From: Bartonella sp. CM31XJBT
GTDB lineage: Bacteria; Pseudomonadota; Alphaproteobacteria; Rhizobiales; Rhizobiaceae
Assembly: GCF_028618555.1 (NCBI RefSeq)
Contig: NZ_JAQITD010000010.1
Span: 1-64,000 of the forward strand
Direction of reading: 5' to 3'
DNA length: 64,000 nucleotides
The notes beneath the pieces are model-generated. The model made no database searches and was not told the DNA's origin. It saw nothing but the letters and a program-made list of their open reading frames with translations. Made by a program: the position numbers and the translations under genes. This document shows positions 17,686 to 28,159 of this stretch, in pieces. The first letter of the stretch is position 1, and the number at the start of each line of letters is the position of its first letter.

Positions 17686-19257
17686 ATGGTGGATAAATTG
17701 AACTCTAAAGCTAGTTCCTTTAAAAGGGTTTCGGTAAATATCCTGTCGGCAGAGAACATAATAAAGAATAGGATGACGGAGAGTGATGAGAATGTTTGTA
17801 GAAGTGCTCCTATAGGGCATTCTATTGTTTCAGAGGAGGAAAGTGCAGCGGCTTTTATACGTGTTATGGCGCAATTAAAGGTACAGGTTGGTGTTGAGGC
17901 TTATACCAGTTGGTTTGGGCGCGTGAAGCTTGCTGAATATAGTCATACTCTTGTAAAGCTTTCTGTTCCTACTGCTTTTTTACGTTCATGGATTAATAAT
18001 CACTATGGTTCTCTTTTGACTCATTTATGGAAACAAGAGAATTCAGCAATTCTTCGTGTTGAAGTTATTGTTCGTGGTATGGAACGCGTTTCAAGAGATG
18101 TCGTTTGTAAAAGAAGTGTTCCTTCTGTTGTACTAGAGGAGCAGGCGACTTCATCTTTTGTTGAAAGTTGCGCAGAGCATTCAGTTAAGAGTTCTCAAAC
18201 GGGAGTTTTTGGATCTCCACTTGATTCTCGTTATACTTTTGAAAGTTTTGTTGAGGGGGCTTCTAATCGTGTTGCTTTAGCCGCTGCGCGTTCTATTGCG
18301 GAGGGGCATAAAAGTGCTTTACGTTTTAATCCTCTTTTTATTCACGCATCTGTTGGCTTAGGAAAAACACATTTGCTTCAAGCGATTGCTGCTTCTGCAT
18401 TGAAGCGTTTAACGTCTGCGCGCGTTATTTATTTAACTGCTGAATATTTTATGTGGCGTTTTGCAACAGCTATTCGTGATAATGATGCTCTTTCTTTTAA
18501 AGAACAGCTTCGTGATATCGACCTTTTAATTATTGATGATATGCAGTTTTTACAGGGTAAGTCGATACAACACGAGTTTTGCCATTTGCTTAATATGTTG
18601 CTTGATAGTGCAAAACAGGTTGTTGTCGCTGCAGATCGTCCACCAGCAGAATTAGAATCGCTTGATCTTCGCGTTCGCTCTCGTCTTCAGGGAGGGGTGG
18701 CCCTTGAAATTGAAGCACCAGATTATGAAATGCGTTTGCAAATGTTGCGCCAGCGGTTGAAGGTGGCACAACAAGATGATGGCATGGTATCAATTTCTGA
18801 TGATATCTTGGAATATATTGCGAAAACGGTTTTAGGGTCGGGGCGTGATATTGAAGGTGCATTTAATCAGCTCTTGTTTCGTCAATCTTTTGAGTCTGAT
18901 TTATCTTTAGAGCGGATTGATGAGTTATTAGGTCACTTGACACGTCCTGGTGAACCTAAGCGTATTCGGATTGAAGAAATTCAGCGTACGGTAGCACGCC
19001 ATTATAATGTTTCTAAACAGGACTTGTTATCTAATCGTCGAACACGTACGGTTGTGAAGCCACGGCAAGTTGCAATGTATTTAGCAAAAGTATTGACTCC
19101 TCGCTCGTTGCCAGAAATTGGGCGCCGTTTTGGTGGGCGTGATCATACAACAGTTTTACACGCTGTGCGTAAAATTGAAGATTTGGTTTGTGGTGATCAG
19201 ACCTTGGCTAAGGAACTTGAATTGCTTAAGCGGTTGATTGGAGAACAGGCTGTATAG
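17686..19257 (+). CDS. dnaA: Chromosomal replication initiator DnaA
   Basis: AAA+ initiator that binds DnaA boxes and melts oriC. N-terminal DnaB-interaction domain (about 55-140: [15 protein letters not shown]), variable linker, then the AAA+ core with Walker [12 protein letters not shown], Walker [13 protein letters not shown] and sensor DLRVRSRL. The C-terminal domain IV ends with the DnaA-box recognition signature [16 protein letters not shown]. At 523 residues it carries a slightly long, Ser-rich N-terminus; GGATGGAAG sits just before the chosen ATG. dnaN follows after 186 bases. Confidence 0.97.
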   Translation: MVDKLNSKASSFKRVSVNILSAENIIKNRMTESDENVCRSAPIGHSIVSEEESAAAFIRVMAQLKVQVGVEAYTSWFGRVKLAEYSHTLVKLSVPTAFLRSWINNHYGSLLTHLWKQENSAILRVEVIVRGMERVSRDVVCKRSVPSVVLEEQATSSFVESCAEHSVKSSQTGVFGSPLDSRYTFESFVEGASNRVALAAARSIAEGHKSALRFNPLFIHASVGLGKTHLLQAIAASALKRLTSARVIYLTAEYFMWRFATAIRDNDALSFKEQLRDIDLLIIDDMQFLQGKSIQHEFCHLLNMLLDSAKQVVVAADRPPAELESLDLRVRSRLQGGVALEIEAPDYEMRLQMLRQRLKVAQQDDGMVSISDDILEYIAKTVLGSGRDIEGAFNQLLFRQSFESDLSLERIDELLGHLTRPGEPKRIRIEEIQRTVARHYNVSKQDLLSNRRTRTVVKPRQVAMYLAKVLTPRSLPEIGRRFGGRDHTTVLHAVRKIEDLVCGDQTLAKELELLKRLIGEQAV

Positions 19258-19443
19258 TGTTTATCGTTTCTTTCCTTGGAGAGACTTTAAAGAATTGAAT
19301 GAAAAGATTTATTTTTTCTTATGCAGGAGTGACTTGCCATTTTAAGAGAGGTTTAATAAACTCTAGCAGGCGATTCTTAAAGAGGGTCTATTCTTTAAGT
19401 CTAAAGAATTCTTATAGTTTTTAGTAAATCATACGGGGCTTTT

Positions 19444-20565
19444 ATGCGTATTACAGTTGATCGCAGTCAATTTCTCAAGTCTCTTGGTCGGGTTCACCGT
19501 GTGGTAGAGCGCCGTAATACTGTTCCTATTTTATCGAATGTGTTGATTGATGCAGAAAATGGCCGTGTACAGTTAAAAGCAACAGACCTTGATTTAGAGG
19601 TTATGGAATCTTTTGCAGTTAATGTTAAACAAGCTGGAGCAACAACTGTTCCAGCACATTTGCTTTATGATATCATTCGAAAACTTCCTGATAGCAATGA
19701 AGTTGTATTATCCGTCGATGAGAATCAAGCAGGTACAATGTCCGTGGTTTCGGGTTGTGCACATTTTCAGCTTCAATGTCTTCCGAAGTCAGACTTTCCA
19801 GAGTCGCTTCCTGGGCAGTTTGGTTATCGTTTTTCTTTATCGGCATCAGGCTTAAAACATTTACTTGATTGTACACAATTTGCTATTTCTACTGAAGAAA
19901 CCCGTTATTATCTTAATGGTATTTATTTCCATATTATTAATGATGATGTTTTGAAATTGCGTTTGGTTGCAACTGATGGTCATCGTTTGGCACAAGTTGA
20001 GATGGAAGCTCCTTCGGGAGTTGAGGGAATGCCTGGTGTTATTGTTCCCCGTAAAGCTGTAGGAGAATTGCAAAAACTTCTTTCAGAAGAAAATGATAGT
20101 GATGTGTGTATAGAGCTTTCAGAGACAAAAATTCGTTTTTCTATAGGCTCTGTGATTTTTACATCAAAATTAATTGATGGAACATTTCCAGATTATCAAC
20201 GTGTTATCCCTCTTGGAAATGATAAAGAATTAATTGTTAATAGGCAGGACTTTTCTTCTGCCGTTGATCGTGTTTCAACGATTTCAAGTGATCGGGGGCG
20301 TGCAGTTAAATTAACGATTGAGCATGGACAGTTAAGGCTTGTTGTTAATAGCCCAGATTCGGGCAGTGCAGAAGATCAATTATCAGTAACTTATGCATCT
20401 GAACCGCTTGAGATAGGGTTTAATTCACGTTATCTTTTGGATATTGCTGGGCAGCTTTCAAGCGATGAGATGGTTTTTATGTTGGCTGAGGCTGGAGCAC
20501 CCGCTCTGATTCGTGATAATGATGATGTGGATGTGCTCTATGTACTGATGCCTATTCGCGTTTAG
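19444..20565 (+). CDS. dnaN: DNA polymerase III beta sliding clamp
   Basis: Ring-shaped processivity clamp. 373 residues, the standard three-subdomain length. The N-terminus MRITVDRSQFLKSLGRVHRV and the phrases RRNTVPILSNVLIDA, FTSKLIDGTFPDYQRVIP and the C-terminal YVLMPIRV are characteristic. Lies between dnaA and recF on the same strand; recF begins 11 bases after its stop, so the two are probably co-transcribed. Confidence 0.97.
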   Translation: MRITVDRSQFLKSLGRVHRVVERRNTVPILSNVLIDAENGRVQLKATDLDLEVMESFAVNVKQAGATTVPAHLLYDIIRKLPDSNEVVLSVDENQAGTMSVVSGCAHFQLQCLPKSDFPESLPGQFGYRFSLSASGLKHLLDCTQFAISTEETRYYLNGIYFHIINDDVLKLRLVATDGHRLAQVEMEAPSGVEGMPGVIVPRKAVGELQKLLSEENDSDVCIELSETKIRFSIGSVIFTSKLIDGTFPDYQRVIPLGNDKELIVNRQDFSSAVDRVSTISSDRGRAVKLTIEHGQLRLVVNSPDSGSAEDQLSVTYASEPLEIGFNSRYLLDIAGQLSSDEMVFMLAEAGAPALIRDNDDVDVLYVLMPIRV

Positions 20566-20576
20566 GGGCGGTTGTT

Positions 20577-21716
20577 TTGCAATGTATGGCCAGTCATGTG
20601 CACAAAGTGGCAGTGAGGCAGCTGAAGCTTTTACGTTATCGCAATTATTCTTTTTTCAATATTCATTTTTCTGGTCAGCATGTGGTTTTTACTGGCCATA
20701 ATGGTGCTGGTAAGACGAATCTTTTAGAGGCATTATCTTTTCTTTCTCCTGGCCGTGGTTTGCGGCGCGCTGTTTATTCTGACGTTAGCTTTGTAGATGG
20801 TGGTGGAGGATTTGTTGTATTTGCGCGTCTTGAATGCGCTCTTTATGGTGAAGTAAAGATTGGTACAGCTTTCGAGGTTAGCGATAACAGTCGAAAGGTC
20901 CATATTAATGGTGTGAATGAGTCGAGTGATTGCCTAACAGATTATTGTCATATTAGTGTCCTAACACCGTCTATGGATGGTCTTTTTACAGGTCCTTCAC
21001 TTGAGCGCCGTAGTTTTTTGGATCGTATGGTTTTGGCGATTGATCCCTTGCATAGGCGCCGCATAGCCGATTATGATAGAGCTATGCGCGCACGTAATCG
21101 TTTGTTTTTAGATGGAAATGAAGATTGTGCTTGGTTTGATGCTTTAGAAAAGCAGATGGCAGAACTGGCGACAGCTATTTCTGCGGCGCGTGTTGATGTT
21201 ATTCGTCTTTTAAATGACATGTTTACACAAATGCCATCACAGATACCTTTTCCACGAGCTTTTTTGCAAATTGATGGTTTTTTGGAAACAGCTCTTAGTG
21301 AAATATCAGCAACTGAAGTTGAAGAACAATTTTGTGATCGATTACGGCATAATCGCGCAATGGATCGTGCTGCTGGTCGGACGTTAGAAGGACCACATCG
21401 TGCAGATTTGCAGGTTTTTTATGCTGATAAAAATAGAGCAGCAACATCTTGTTCAACAGGTGAACAAAAAGCGCTGCTGACAGGTTTAGTTTTGTGTCAT
21501 GCACGTCTAACAGGTATGATATCGGAAAGATCTCCCATTCTTCTTCTTGATGAAATGGCTGCCCATCTTGATTCGCATCGACGTGCTGCTCTATTTGATA
21601 TTCTTGATGATTTAGCTGTACAAACATTTATGACAGGAACAGATCGTCTTTTATTCGATGACTTAAAAGGACGCGCAGAATTCTTTGAGATTAAGGATGG
21701 AGCTTTATTGCCATAA
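20577..21716 (+). CDS. recF: DNA replication/repair protein RecF
   Basis: SMC-like ATPase that loads RecA at single-strand gaps through RecOR. Walker A GHNGAGKTNLLEALSFL, the RecF phrase LSPGRGLRRA, signature STGEQKALLTG, and Walker B PILLLDEMAAHLDSHRR. I kept TTG at 20577 because GGGGCGG sits 5 bases upstream; an in-frame ATG at 20586 is the alternative and would remove three residues. 379 residues is normal. It completes the dnaA-dnaN-recF replication cluster. Confidence 0.95.
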   Translation: MQCMASHVHKVAVRQLKLLRYRNYSFFNIHFSGQHVVFTGHNGAGKTNLLEALSFLSPGRGLRRAVYSDVSFVDGGGGFVVFARLECALYGEVKIGTAFEVSDNSRKVHINGVNESSDCLTDYCHISVLTPSMDGLFTGPSLERRSFLDRMVLAIDPLHRRRIADYDRAMRARNRLFLDGNEDCAWFDALEKQMAELATAISAARVDVIRLLNDMFTQMPSQIPFPRAFLQIDGFLETALSEISATEVEEQFCDRLRHNRAMDRAAGRTLEGPHRADLQVFYADKNRAATSCSTGEQKALLTGLVLCHARLTGMISERSPILLLDEMAAHLDSHRRAALFDILDDLAVQTFMTGTDRLLFDDLKGRAEFFEIKDGALLP

Positions 21717-21770
21717 AAACATGCTAAATATTTTTTTAATAAGTGATAGGTCTGAAAGAAAAGGCTTGCT

Positions 21771-22223
21771 ATGTCAGAGATAATAACAATTTTAAATGGT
21801 CCTAATTTAAATTTTCTAGGTCAACGTGAGCCAGAAATTTATGGAATTGAAACTCTAGAAGATATTGAAAAAAGATGCAGAGAATGGGCAAAAAAAAATG
21901 ATATTATAATAAATTTTTATCAAAGTAACTGTGAAGGGCAATTAGTAGCATGGATACAAGAAGCAATAGAGGCAAGTTCTGGATTGATCATTAATCCAGC
22001 GGCTTACAGTCATACATCTGTTGCACTTCTTGATGCCCTAAAAATGTTTTCAGGGCCGAAAGTAGAAGTTCATTTATCTCATATTTATCAGCGTGAAGCT
22101 TTTCGTCACCATTCTTATACATCTGCAGGTGTAGACGCTGTCATAACTGGGTGTGGAGGTGATGGATATTGGTTTGCACTTGAGTATATTGCAAAACAAT
22201 TAAGCAAAACAATTAAATTGTGA
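21771..22223 (+). CDS. aroQ: Type II 3-dehydroquinate dehydratase
   Basis: Dehydrates 3-dehydroquinate to 3-dehydroshikimate in the shikimate pathway. 150 residues with the type II signature ILNGPNLNFLGQREPEIYG (contains the catalytic Tyr region), NPAAYSHTSVALLDAL and the histidine segment VHLSHIYQREAFRHHSY. In many bacteria aroQ precedes accB; here it stands alone between recF and cyoA, with 54 and 130 bases of spacing. Confidence 0.95.
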   Translation: MSEIITILNGPNLNFLGQREPEIYGIETLEDIEKRCREWAKKNDIIINFYQSNCEGQLVAWIQEAIEASSGLIINPAAYSHTSVALLDALKMFSGPKVEVHLSHIYQREAFRHHSYTSAGVDAVITGCGGDGYWFALEYIAKQLSKTIKL

Positions 22224-22353
22224 TAGATAAAGAGTAGGCGTTTAATAAGAGTAATATAGGCATTGAATTCTCTTGATAATTATTTTCAAATCTGTACAAT
22301 GTGAGGTATATATTTATGACAATTTTTAGTGCGTATGACGGGGGTAAATAAAG

Positions 22354-23325
22354 GTGAAAAGCTTTGTTAGACAATTAGAAATGCTTGTGATTTTAGGGGG
22401 AGCACTGCTTTTGTCTGGTTGTAAAATTGATGTTATACAGCCATCAGGTTATGTTGCACGTCAACAGCTCATTTTGATCGTTGTTTGTGTGGTGGTGATG
22501 CTTTGTATTGTCATCCCAGTTATGGTGAGTGTGGTATTTTTAGCTATAAAATATCGTGCATCGAATATGAAAGCGGACTATTCTCCTGATTGGGCGCATT
22601 CAAATAAAATTGAAGCATTGATGTGGGGTATTCCAGTTGTAATTGTAATGGTTTTAGGTTCATTAACAGCTTATTATACCTATAAGCTTGAACCTACAAA
22701 TCCTCTTCCAGTGGAAGTTGTGGGTGAAGGAAAGCCATTACAGATTGATGCTGTTGCTCTTGATTGGAAATGGCTTTTTATTTATCCTGAATATGGTGTT
22801 GCATCGATTAATGAGATTTATGCGCCTGAAGGACGTCAAGTTTTATTGCAATTAACGTCAGAGAATTCTGTCAATGCTTTTTGGGTTCCCAAATTGGGTA
22901 CAGTTCTTTACGCTATGCCGCAGATGAATGCTAAGTTGCATTTGGTCGCTGAAGAGCAAGGAGTATTCAAAGGAGCCTCAGCAAATTACAGTGGTGATGG
23001 TTTTTCGAGTATGCGGTTTAAGTGGCATTCTGTGTCTTTGCAGGATTTTGAGGATTGGATTGTAAAAGCTCGGGCTAATGGTCGAGTACTTGATCGTGCA
23101 TCTTATCGTCAACTTTCTATTGCGCCTCGTATGGGTGATATTGCTGCGAAGGAAAAAGATGCTGAAGTTCGTTATTTTGCACCTGTTGAGAAGCGGCTTT
23201 ACTATCGTGTTGTTAATCGATGTGTCGATGAAAAGACGGTATGTAATGAAGATTTAATGAAACGTGCTGCTGCTCAGACGCTGTGGGGTGCACTATGTTC
23301 AGTATTTGATCCTGATGTTATTTAA
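22354..23325 (+). CDS. cyoA: Cytochrome bo3 ubiquinol oxidase subunit II
   Basis: Membrane-anchored subunit of the proton-pumping quinol oxidase. The N-terminal lipoprotein signal ends in the lipobox LLSGC (Cys23), two membrane helices follow, then a periplasmic cupredoxin-like domain (WKWLFIYPEYGVASINE; VNAFWVPKLGT; MRFKWHSVS). The CuA ligands of cytochrome c oxidases are not evident, as expected for a quinol oxidase. Start is GTG, with GGGGG about 9 bases upstream. A C-terminal extension of about 50 residues beyond the cupredoxin domain contains two Cys (NRCVDEKTVC). First gene of cyoABCD. Confidence 0.94.
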   Translation: MKSFVRQLEMLVILGGALLLSGCKIDVIQPSGYVARQQLILIVVCVVVMLCIVIPVMVSVVFLAIKYRASNMKADYSPDWAHSNKIEALMWGIPVVIVMVLGSLTAYYTYKLEPTNPLPVEVVGEGKPLQIDAVALDWKWLFIYPEYGVASINEIYAPEGRQVLLQLTSENSVNAFWVPKLGTVLYAMPQMNAKLHLVAEEQGVFKGASANYSGDGFSSMRFKWHSVSLQDFEDWIVKARANGRVLDRASYRQLSIAPRMGDIAAKEKDAEVRYFAPVEKRLYYRVVNRCVDEKTVCNEDLMKRAAAQTLWGALCSVFDPDVI

Positions 23326-23401
23326 CAGAGTCAATAAAGTAAAGAGCCCTTTTAACAAAGGTTTCTTTTAAACTTGAATTTCATTTGAAATGGGTTGAGA
23401 A

Positions 23402-25420
23402 ATGTTTGGAAGACTTACAGATCCTACGGCAGGTGCTTTTCATGCGCTTGCACATGAACCGATCGTTTTGTATACATGTATTGCGATTGTTTTGGTTGGT
23501 TTAATTGCTGTTATTGCTTTAACAGCACTTGGGTGGTGGGGGATTCTATGGCGAAATTGGATTACAACGGTTGACCATAAACGCATAGGTATTATGTACA
23601 TCGTTCTTGGAATTATTATGCTTGTTCGCGGTTTTGCGGACGCACTTATGATGCGAACGCATCAAGCTTTAGCTCTTGGGAGTGAAACAGCGGGTTATTT
23701 GCCCCCTGAGCATTTTGATCAAATTTTTTCGGCGCATGGTACGATCATGATTTTTTTCATGGCCACGCCTATTTTATTTGGTCTTTTTAATTATCTTATA
23801 CCGCTTCAAATTGGTGCGCGTGATGTTGCTTTTCCCTTTGCAAATAATCTAGGTTTTTGGATTACGGCTGCGGGGGCAATATTAATTAACATATCCCTAG
23901 GTGTTGGTAATTTTGGTCGTGGTGGTTGGCTGATGTACCCACCTTTTACAGAATTGCAAACGAGTCCAGATACAGGGGTAGATTATTATTTATGGTCACT
24001 TCAGCTTTCTGGTATTGCAACAACAATGGGATCAGTAAATTTTATTGCAACGATGATTAAAATGCGTGCTCCTGGAATGACAATGATGAGAATGCCTATT
24101 TTCTGTTGGAGTGCTTTTGTCAGCAATGTTCTTATTTTAGTTATTTACCCTGTCTTGGCTGTAGCATTTGCACTCTTGGCATGCGATCGTTATTTGGGCA
24201 TGAATTTCTTTTCTAATGTTGGTGGCGGAAATCCGATGGTATGGATTAACTATGTTTGGGTTTTTGGTCATCCTGAGGTTTATGTTTTGGTTGTTCCTGC
24301 TTTTGGAATTGTTTCTGAGGTTGTGTCAACTTTTTCTTCAAAGCGCCTCTTTGGTTATACTTCGATGGTATGGGCCATGTTGGTTATTTTGATTCTTTCG
24401 CTTCTTGTTTGGGGACATCATTTTTTCACAATGGGTGGCGGTGAAGCTGTAAATACTTTCTTTGGTATTGCGACAATGATCATCGCAGTTCCAACAGGTG
24501 TAAAAGTCTTTAATTGGCTGCTTACGATGTATAAAGGTCGAATTCGCTTTGAGCCTCCAATGCTTTGGTGCATGGGCATGATCTTTACATTTGTTGGTGG
24601 TGGATTAACCGGTGTTTTATTATCTATTGTCCCTGCTGATTGGCAGTTTCATAATTCGCTCTTTTTGATAGCACATTTCCATCATACAATTATTGGAGGT
24701 GTGGTTTTTGCGTACTTAGCGGGGATTGCATTTTGGTTTCCAAAAGTTTTTGGTTATAAACCAAATCGCATACTAGGTATTGCATCTTTTTGGTGTTGGT
24801 TTATTGGTTTTTACCTTGCCTTTTTCCCCGTTTATGCGCTTGGTTTAATGGGGGCGACGCGTCGTCTTCAGCATTACATGGAACCTAGTTGGCAGCCGAT
24901 GTTTATTATTGCTGCATTAGGTGCTTGTATTATCTTACTTGGTATTCTTTGTTTTGTGTTACAGGTTGTTTTGGCGATTTGGTACGGTATTAAGCATAAA
25001 GGTCACTTACCGGTAACATTAAATGATTCTTGGGGTGATGCACGTACACTTGAATGGTTTACCTCTTCACCGCCTCCTTCCTATAATTTTGCCCTCCTTC
25101 CAAAGATACAGTCTGATGACGCTTATTGGAATATGAAGAAAAGTGGTTATCAACGGCCGACAAGTGGATTTACAAAAATTCATATGCCATCAAATACATC
25201 TGCTGGAATTATTGCGGGATTCTTCTCATTAGTTGTTGGTTTTGCACTTGTTTGGCATATTTGGTGGCTTGTTGCGGTTGGACTGGTTGGTTTTATTGCA
25301 ACGCTTGTGTGTCATTCATTAACAGGTGATCATCATGGTTACTATATTCCAGCTGAAGAAGTGCAAAAAACTGAAGATGCCTTTACGGCTGTTCTTAAAG
25401 AACAAGGAGTGACAGTATGA
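23402..25420 (+). CDS. cyoB: Cytochrome bo3 ubiquinol oxidase subunit I
   Basis: Catalytic heme-copper subunit, 672 residues as in E. coli CyoB. Visible: TTVDHKRIGIMYIVLG at the N-terminus, the SAHGTIMIFFMATP heme-ligand region, WVFGHPEVYVLVVPAFG (CuB His and the His-Tyr crosslink), WGHHFFTMGG, and AHFHHTIIGG (heme ligands). More than a dozen membrane segments. Its stop overlaps the cyoC start by 4 bases. Confidence 0.97.
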   Translation: MFGRLTDPTAGAFHALAHEPIVLYTCIAIVLVGLIAVIALTALGWWGILWRNWITTVDHKRIGIMYIVLGIIMLVRGFADALMMRTHQALALGSETAGYLPPEHFDQIFSAHGTIMIFFMATPILFGLFNYLIPLQIGARDVAFPFANNLGFWITAAGAILINISLGVGNFGRGGWLMYPPFTELQTSPDTGVDYYLWSLQLSGIATTMGSVNFIATMIKMRAPGMTMMRMPIFCWSAFVSNVLILVIYPVLAVAFALLACDRYLGMNFFSNVGGGNPMVWINYVWVFGHPEVYVLVVPAFGIVSEVVSTFSSKRLFGYTSMVWAMLVILILSLLVWGHHFFTMGGGEAVNTFFGIATMIIAVPTGVKVFNWLLTMYKGRIRFEPPMLWCMGMIFTFVGGGLTGVLLSIVPADWQFHNSLFLIAHFHHTIIGGVVFAYLAGIAFWFPKVFGYKPNRILGIASFWCWFIGFYLAFFPVYALGLMGATRRLQHYMEPSWQPMFIIAALGACIILLGILCFVLQVVLAIWYGIKHKGHLPVTLNDSWGDARTLEWFTSSPPPSYNFALLPKIQSDDAYWNMKKSGYQRPTSGFTKIHMPSNTSAGIIAGFFSLVVGFALVWHIWWLVAVGLVGFIATLVCHSLTGDHHGYYIPAEEVQKTEDAFTAVLKEQGVTV

Positions 25421-26085
25421 GTGCTGTAATAATGAATAACGCGAGTACTATAGATGAACTTCACCACGATAGTAGCTCGGTAATGACGTTTGGTTTTTGG
25501 GTCTATATTCTTTCAGACTTAATCCTGTTTTCGACATTGTTTTCAAGTTTTGCTGTATTTTCTGCTTCTTATGGCGGTGGTAAAGCGGGTAATGAGTTTA
25601 TAGATTTAAAGTTTGTTTTGGTTGAGACTGCTTTCTTGTTGTTTTCATCCGTCACTTATGGCTTTGCAATGGTACAAGCACATAAAAATAACATCAGTGG
25701 TGTGCGTTTATGGATGGCTATTACCTTTGTATTGGGGTGTTGCTTCATTGGTATGGAACTTTACGAATTTCATGAACTTTTGAGTGAGGTTTTTTATTAC
25801 GATCCAAATGCTTATGCGGGTATTGATCCTGCAACAGGTTTACAGCTTTTTGGACGGGAAATTCTCTCTGCTTATTGGTCAGCATTTTTTGCTTTGGTTG
25901 GCACCCATGGACTTCATGTAAGTGTTGGTCTTCTTTGGATGGTTGTGATGTTTTTTCATCTTCGTCGTAATGGTTTGGATCAGAACAATAAAACACGTTT
26001 AGCATGCCTTTCCATTTTTTGGCATTTACTTGATATTGTATGGATTGGTGTTTTCACCATGGTTTATCTATTAGGAGCGTTGTGA
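25417..26085 (+). CDS. cyoC: Cytochrome bo3 ubiquinol oxidase subunit III
   Basis: Five-helix subunit III of the quinol oxidase. 222 residues with FGFWVYILSDLILFSTLF and SAFFALVGTHGLHVSVGLLW, both family hallmarks. ATG overlaps the cyoB stop (ATGA), and its own TGA overlaps the cyoD ATG by one base, so the subunits are translationally coupled. Confidence 0.96.
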   Translation: MSAVIMNNASTIDELHHDSSSVMTFGFWVYILSDLILFSTLFSSFAVFSASYGGGKAGNEFIDLKFVLVETAFLLFSSVTYGFAMVQAHKNNISGVRLWMAITFVLGCCFIGMELYEFHELLSEVFYYDPNAYAGIDPATGLQLFGREILSAYWSAFFALVGTHGLHVSVGLLWMVVMFFHLRRNGLDQNNKTRLACLSIFWHLLDIVWIGVFTMVYLLGAL

Positions 26086-26753
26086 TGAGCGTGCAAAATG
26101 AAACACATGGTCCCAGTACTGGTTCCTATTTGGTTGGTTTTATTCTGGCTGTATTTTTCACTTTGGGTTCTTTTGTTCCTGTGATGTATGGAATGATGGA
26201 AAGTTGGGCAGTTAGTACAAAGGTTGCGTATCTTATTGGGATGGCGATCATTCAGATTATAGTACAAATTGTTTTCTTTTTGCACTTGAATTCTGGTCCA
26301 GACGCCAAGTGGAATTTAAGCGCGTTATGGTTTGCTGCTATTTGCGTTTTTGTTATTATTGGGGGAACTTGGTGGGCTATTTCTCATTTAAATTATAATA
26401 TGATGGGTGGTTCAGGACGTGTTATTGAACCGGAAATATCAAGTAGAGATGATTCTTCAGTGTCTGAGCAGTTATCAAGCAAAGATATATCCGTAAGAAA
26501 ACAGCCAGAAAAGATACAGGGTTCAGAAATGCCCATTGGGCAAGATCTAAGTACGCAAACTCCTGTAGATCAAGAAGCTAGTTCAGAAATGCCCATGGGG
26601 CAGGGTCTAAGTACGCAAACTCCTGTAGATCAAGCAGCTTGTTCAGAAATTCCCATGGGGCAGGGTCTAAGTACGCAAACTCCTGTAGATCAAGCGCCTG
26701 GTTCAGAAATACCCATGGATCAAGATCCAAATACACAGTTTCCTGTGGAGTAG
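26085..26753 (+). CDS. cyoD: Cytochrome bo3 ubiquinol oxidase subunit IV with repeat-built C-terminal tail
   Basis: Residues about 1-112 are an ordinary CyoD with three membrane helices (SYLVGFILAVFFTLGSFVPV; VAYLIGMAIIQIIVQIVFFLH; ALWFAAICVFVIIGGTWWAI). E. coli CyoD stops near there at about 109 residues. This protein has 222: residues about 113-222 are a hydrophilic tail, of which the last 77 or so are four tandem 20-residue units of the form xSEMPMGQGLSTQTPVDQ. The ATG at 26085 overlaps the cyoC stop; the frame is open further upstream only within cyoC. No heme O synthase gene (cyoE) follows. Confidence 0.92.
   Translation: MSVQNETHGPSTGSYLVGFILAVFFTLGSFVPVMYGMMESWAVSTKVAYLIGMAIIQIIVQIVFFLHLNSGPDAKWNLSALWFAAICVFVIIGGTWWAISHLNYNMMGGSGRVIEPEISSRDDSSVSEQLSSKDISVRKQPEKIQGSEMPIGQDLSTQTPVDQEASSEMPMGQGLSTQTPVDQAACSEIPMGQGLSTQTPVDQAPGSEIPMDQDPNTQFPVE
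26521..26753 (+). repeat. 60-bp in-frame tandem repeat at the 3' end of cyoD, four units
   Basis: Units start with GTTCAGAAAT at 26521, 26581, 26641 and 26701. The period is exactly 60 bases, so the frame is kept. Units 2 and 3 are nearly identical; unit 1 is close; unit 4 is the most diverged and is cut by the stop. Unit count could vary by slippage or recombination. Confidence 0.95.
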
Positions 26754-27151
26754 TTGTTAGAAATATCTATGGAGCTGATGCGGCATGTATCAGCTCGTAG
26801 AAGAAATTCGTAGGATATAAAGAAGGGAAAAAATACAAGATATCAGTGGATATGAGTATCATTATTTTGAATATACTTTTAATTTAAAAGAGAAAGTCCG
26901 TGGGGTATTTAGTCAAGCTTTAATTTTTGAGACAAATAGCTATTTGTAGAATATACAAAAAGTGATGTTTGTAAAATTTACTACAAAGAAAGAGAATGTG
27001 AGAAACAAGTTTTTATGTTGTGTGAGATAAAAAAACACGAAGCAGTAATGTTTTTAGATTTACAGAATTTATATTAAAGATAGCATTAAAGTTATTTGTA
27101 ATAATAATATGCAATTGAAATCAAAAATTTAGAGAATAATCAGAAAACTTA
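26754..27151. other. Intergenic region between cyoD and gpsA
   Basis: AT-rich with no recognisable gene, remnant or clear terminator. Confidence 0.5.
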
Positions 27152-28159
27152 ATGAAAACCGTTGCAATGACAGTTATTGGTGCTGGTTCTTTTGGTACTG
27201 CATTAGCGATAGCTCTTGCCCGTAATGGTCATAATGTTTTACTTTGGGGATATAGTCCTCAACATATCAAAGAATTACAGGAACAACGTTGTAATCAAGT
27301 ATATTTACCCGATATTCGATTTCCTGACAATTTATTACTTGAAGCTTCGCTTGAAACTGCAATAACGGCGAGTCACAATATATTAATCGCAGTTCCAAGC
27401 CATGTATTTCATCAAGTTTTGTGTAATATTCAGCCTTATTTAGATCAGTATTCACGTGTTATTTGGGCTACAAAAGGTTTAGAACATGGTACTGGACGTT
27501 TTTTACAAGAGGTTGCTCGTGAGATTTTAGGTGAAAAAATTCCTTTAGCTGTTTTTTCTGGACCAACTTTTGCTCAAGAACTAGCTATTGGTTGGCCTAC
27601 TGCAATGACGATAGCAGCTTCTGATGTTGAGTTTGGTAAAGAATTGCAGCAACTTTTTTATTGTGACAAAAGTTTTAGAGTTTATAAAAGTTCAGATATG
27701 ATTGGTGTTCAATTAGGGGGAGCAGTCAAAAATGTTATTGCTATTGGTGCAGGAATATCAGATGGCATAGGTTTTGGGGCAAATGCACGAATAGCTCTTA
27801 TCACACGAGGACTAGCTGAAATCAGTCGTTTAGGGGGGGCTATGGGTGCTGAGCTTTCCACATTTATGGGAATGACAGGCTTAGGTGATCTGGTTTTGAC
27901 ATGTACTGATAATCAGTCACGTAATCGTCGTTTTGGAATACTTCTTGGTAAAGGAATAGATATAAAAGAAGCGGAAAAACAAATTGGTCAGGTTGTGGAA
28001 GGATACTTAAATACCAAGGAAGTACATACGTTGGCGCAGCGTATTGGGGTAGAAATGCCCATTGTAGAACAAATTTATCAAATTCTCTATTGTGGTAAAA
28101 ACATAACTGAAGCGGCAAATACATTACTAAGCCGCGCCCTCAAGGACGAAATACAATGA
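27152..28159 (+). CDS. gpsA: Glycerol-3-phosphate dehydrogenase [NAD(P)+]
   Basis: Makes sn-glycerol 3-phosphate from dihydroxyacetone phosphate for phospholipid synthesis. N-terminal Rossmann motif [12 protein letters not shown], the family segments [46 protein letters not shown] (catalytic Lys), [12 protein letters not shown], and [11 protein letters not shown]. 335 residues is standard. Stands alone between two non-coding stretches. Confidence 0.96.
   Translation: MKTVAMTVIGAGSFGTALAIALARNGHNVLLWGYSPQHIKELQEQRCNQVYLPDIRFPDNLLLEASLETAITASHNILIAVPSHVFHQVLCNIQPYLDQYSRVIWATKGLEHGTGRFLQEVAREILGEKIPLAVFSGPTFAQELAIGWPTAMTIAASDVEFGKELQQLFYCDKSFRVYKSSDMIGVQLGGAVKNVIAIGAGISDGIGFGANARIALITRGLAEISRLGGAMGAELSTFMGMTGLGDLVLTCTDNQSRNRRFGILLGKGIDIKEAEKQIGQVVEGYLNTKEVHTLAQRIGVEMPIVEQIYQILYCGKNITEAANTLLSRALKDEIQ

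Noticed and set aside
26521-26753. Regular 60-bp repeats as a possible CRISPR array
   Set aside because: Units are directly adjacent without unique spacers and lie in frame inside cyoD.
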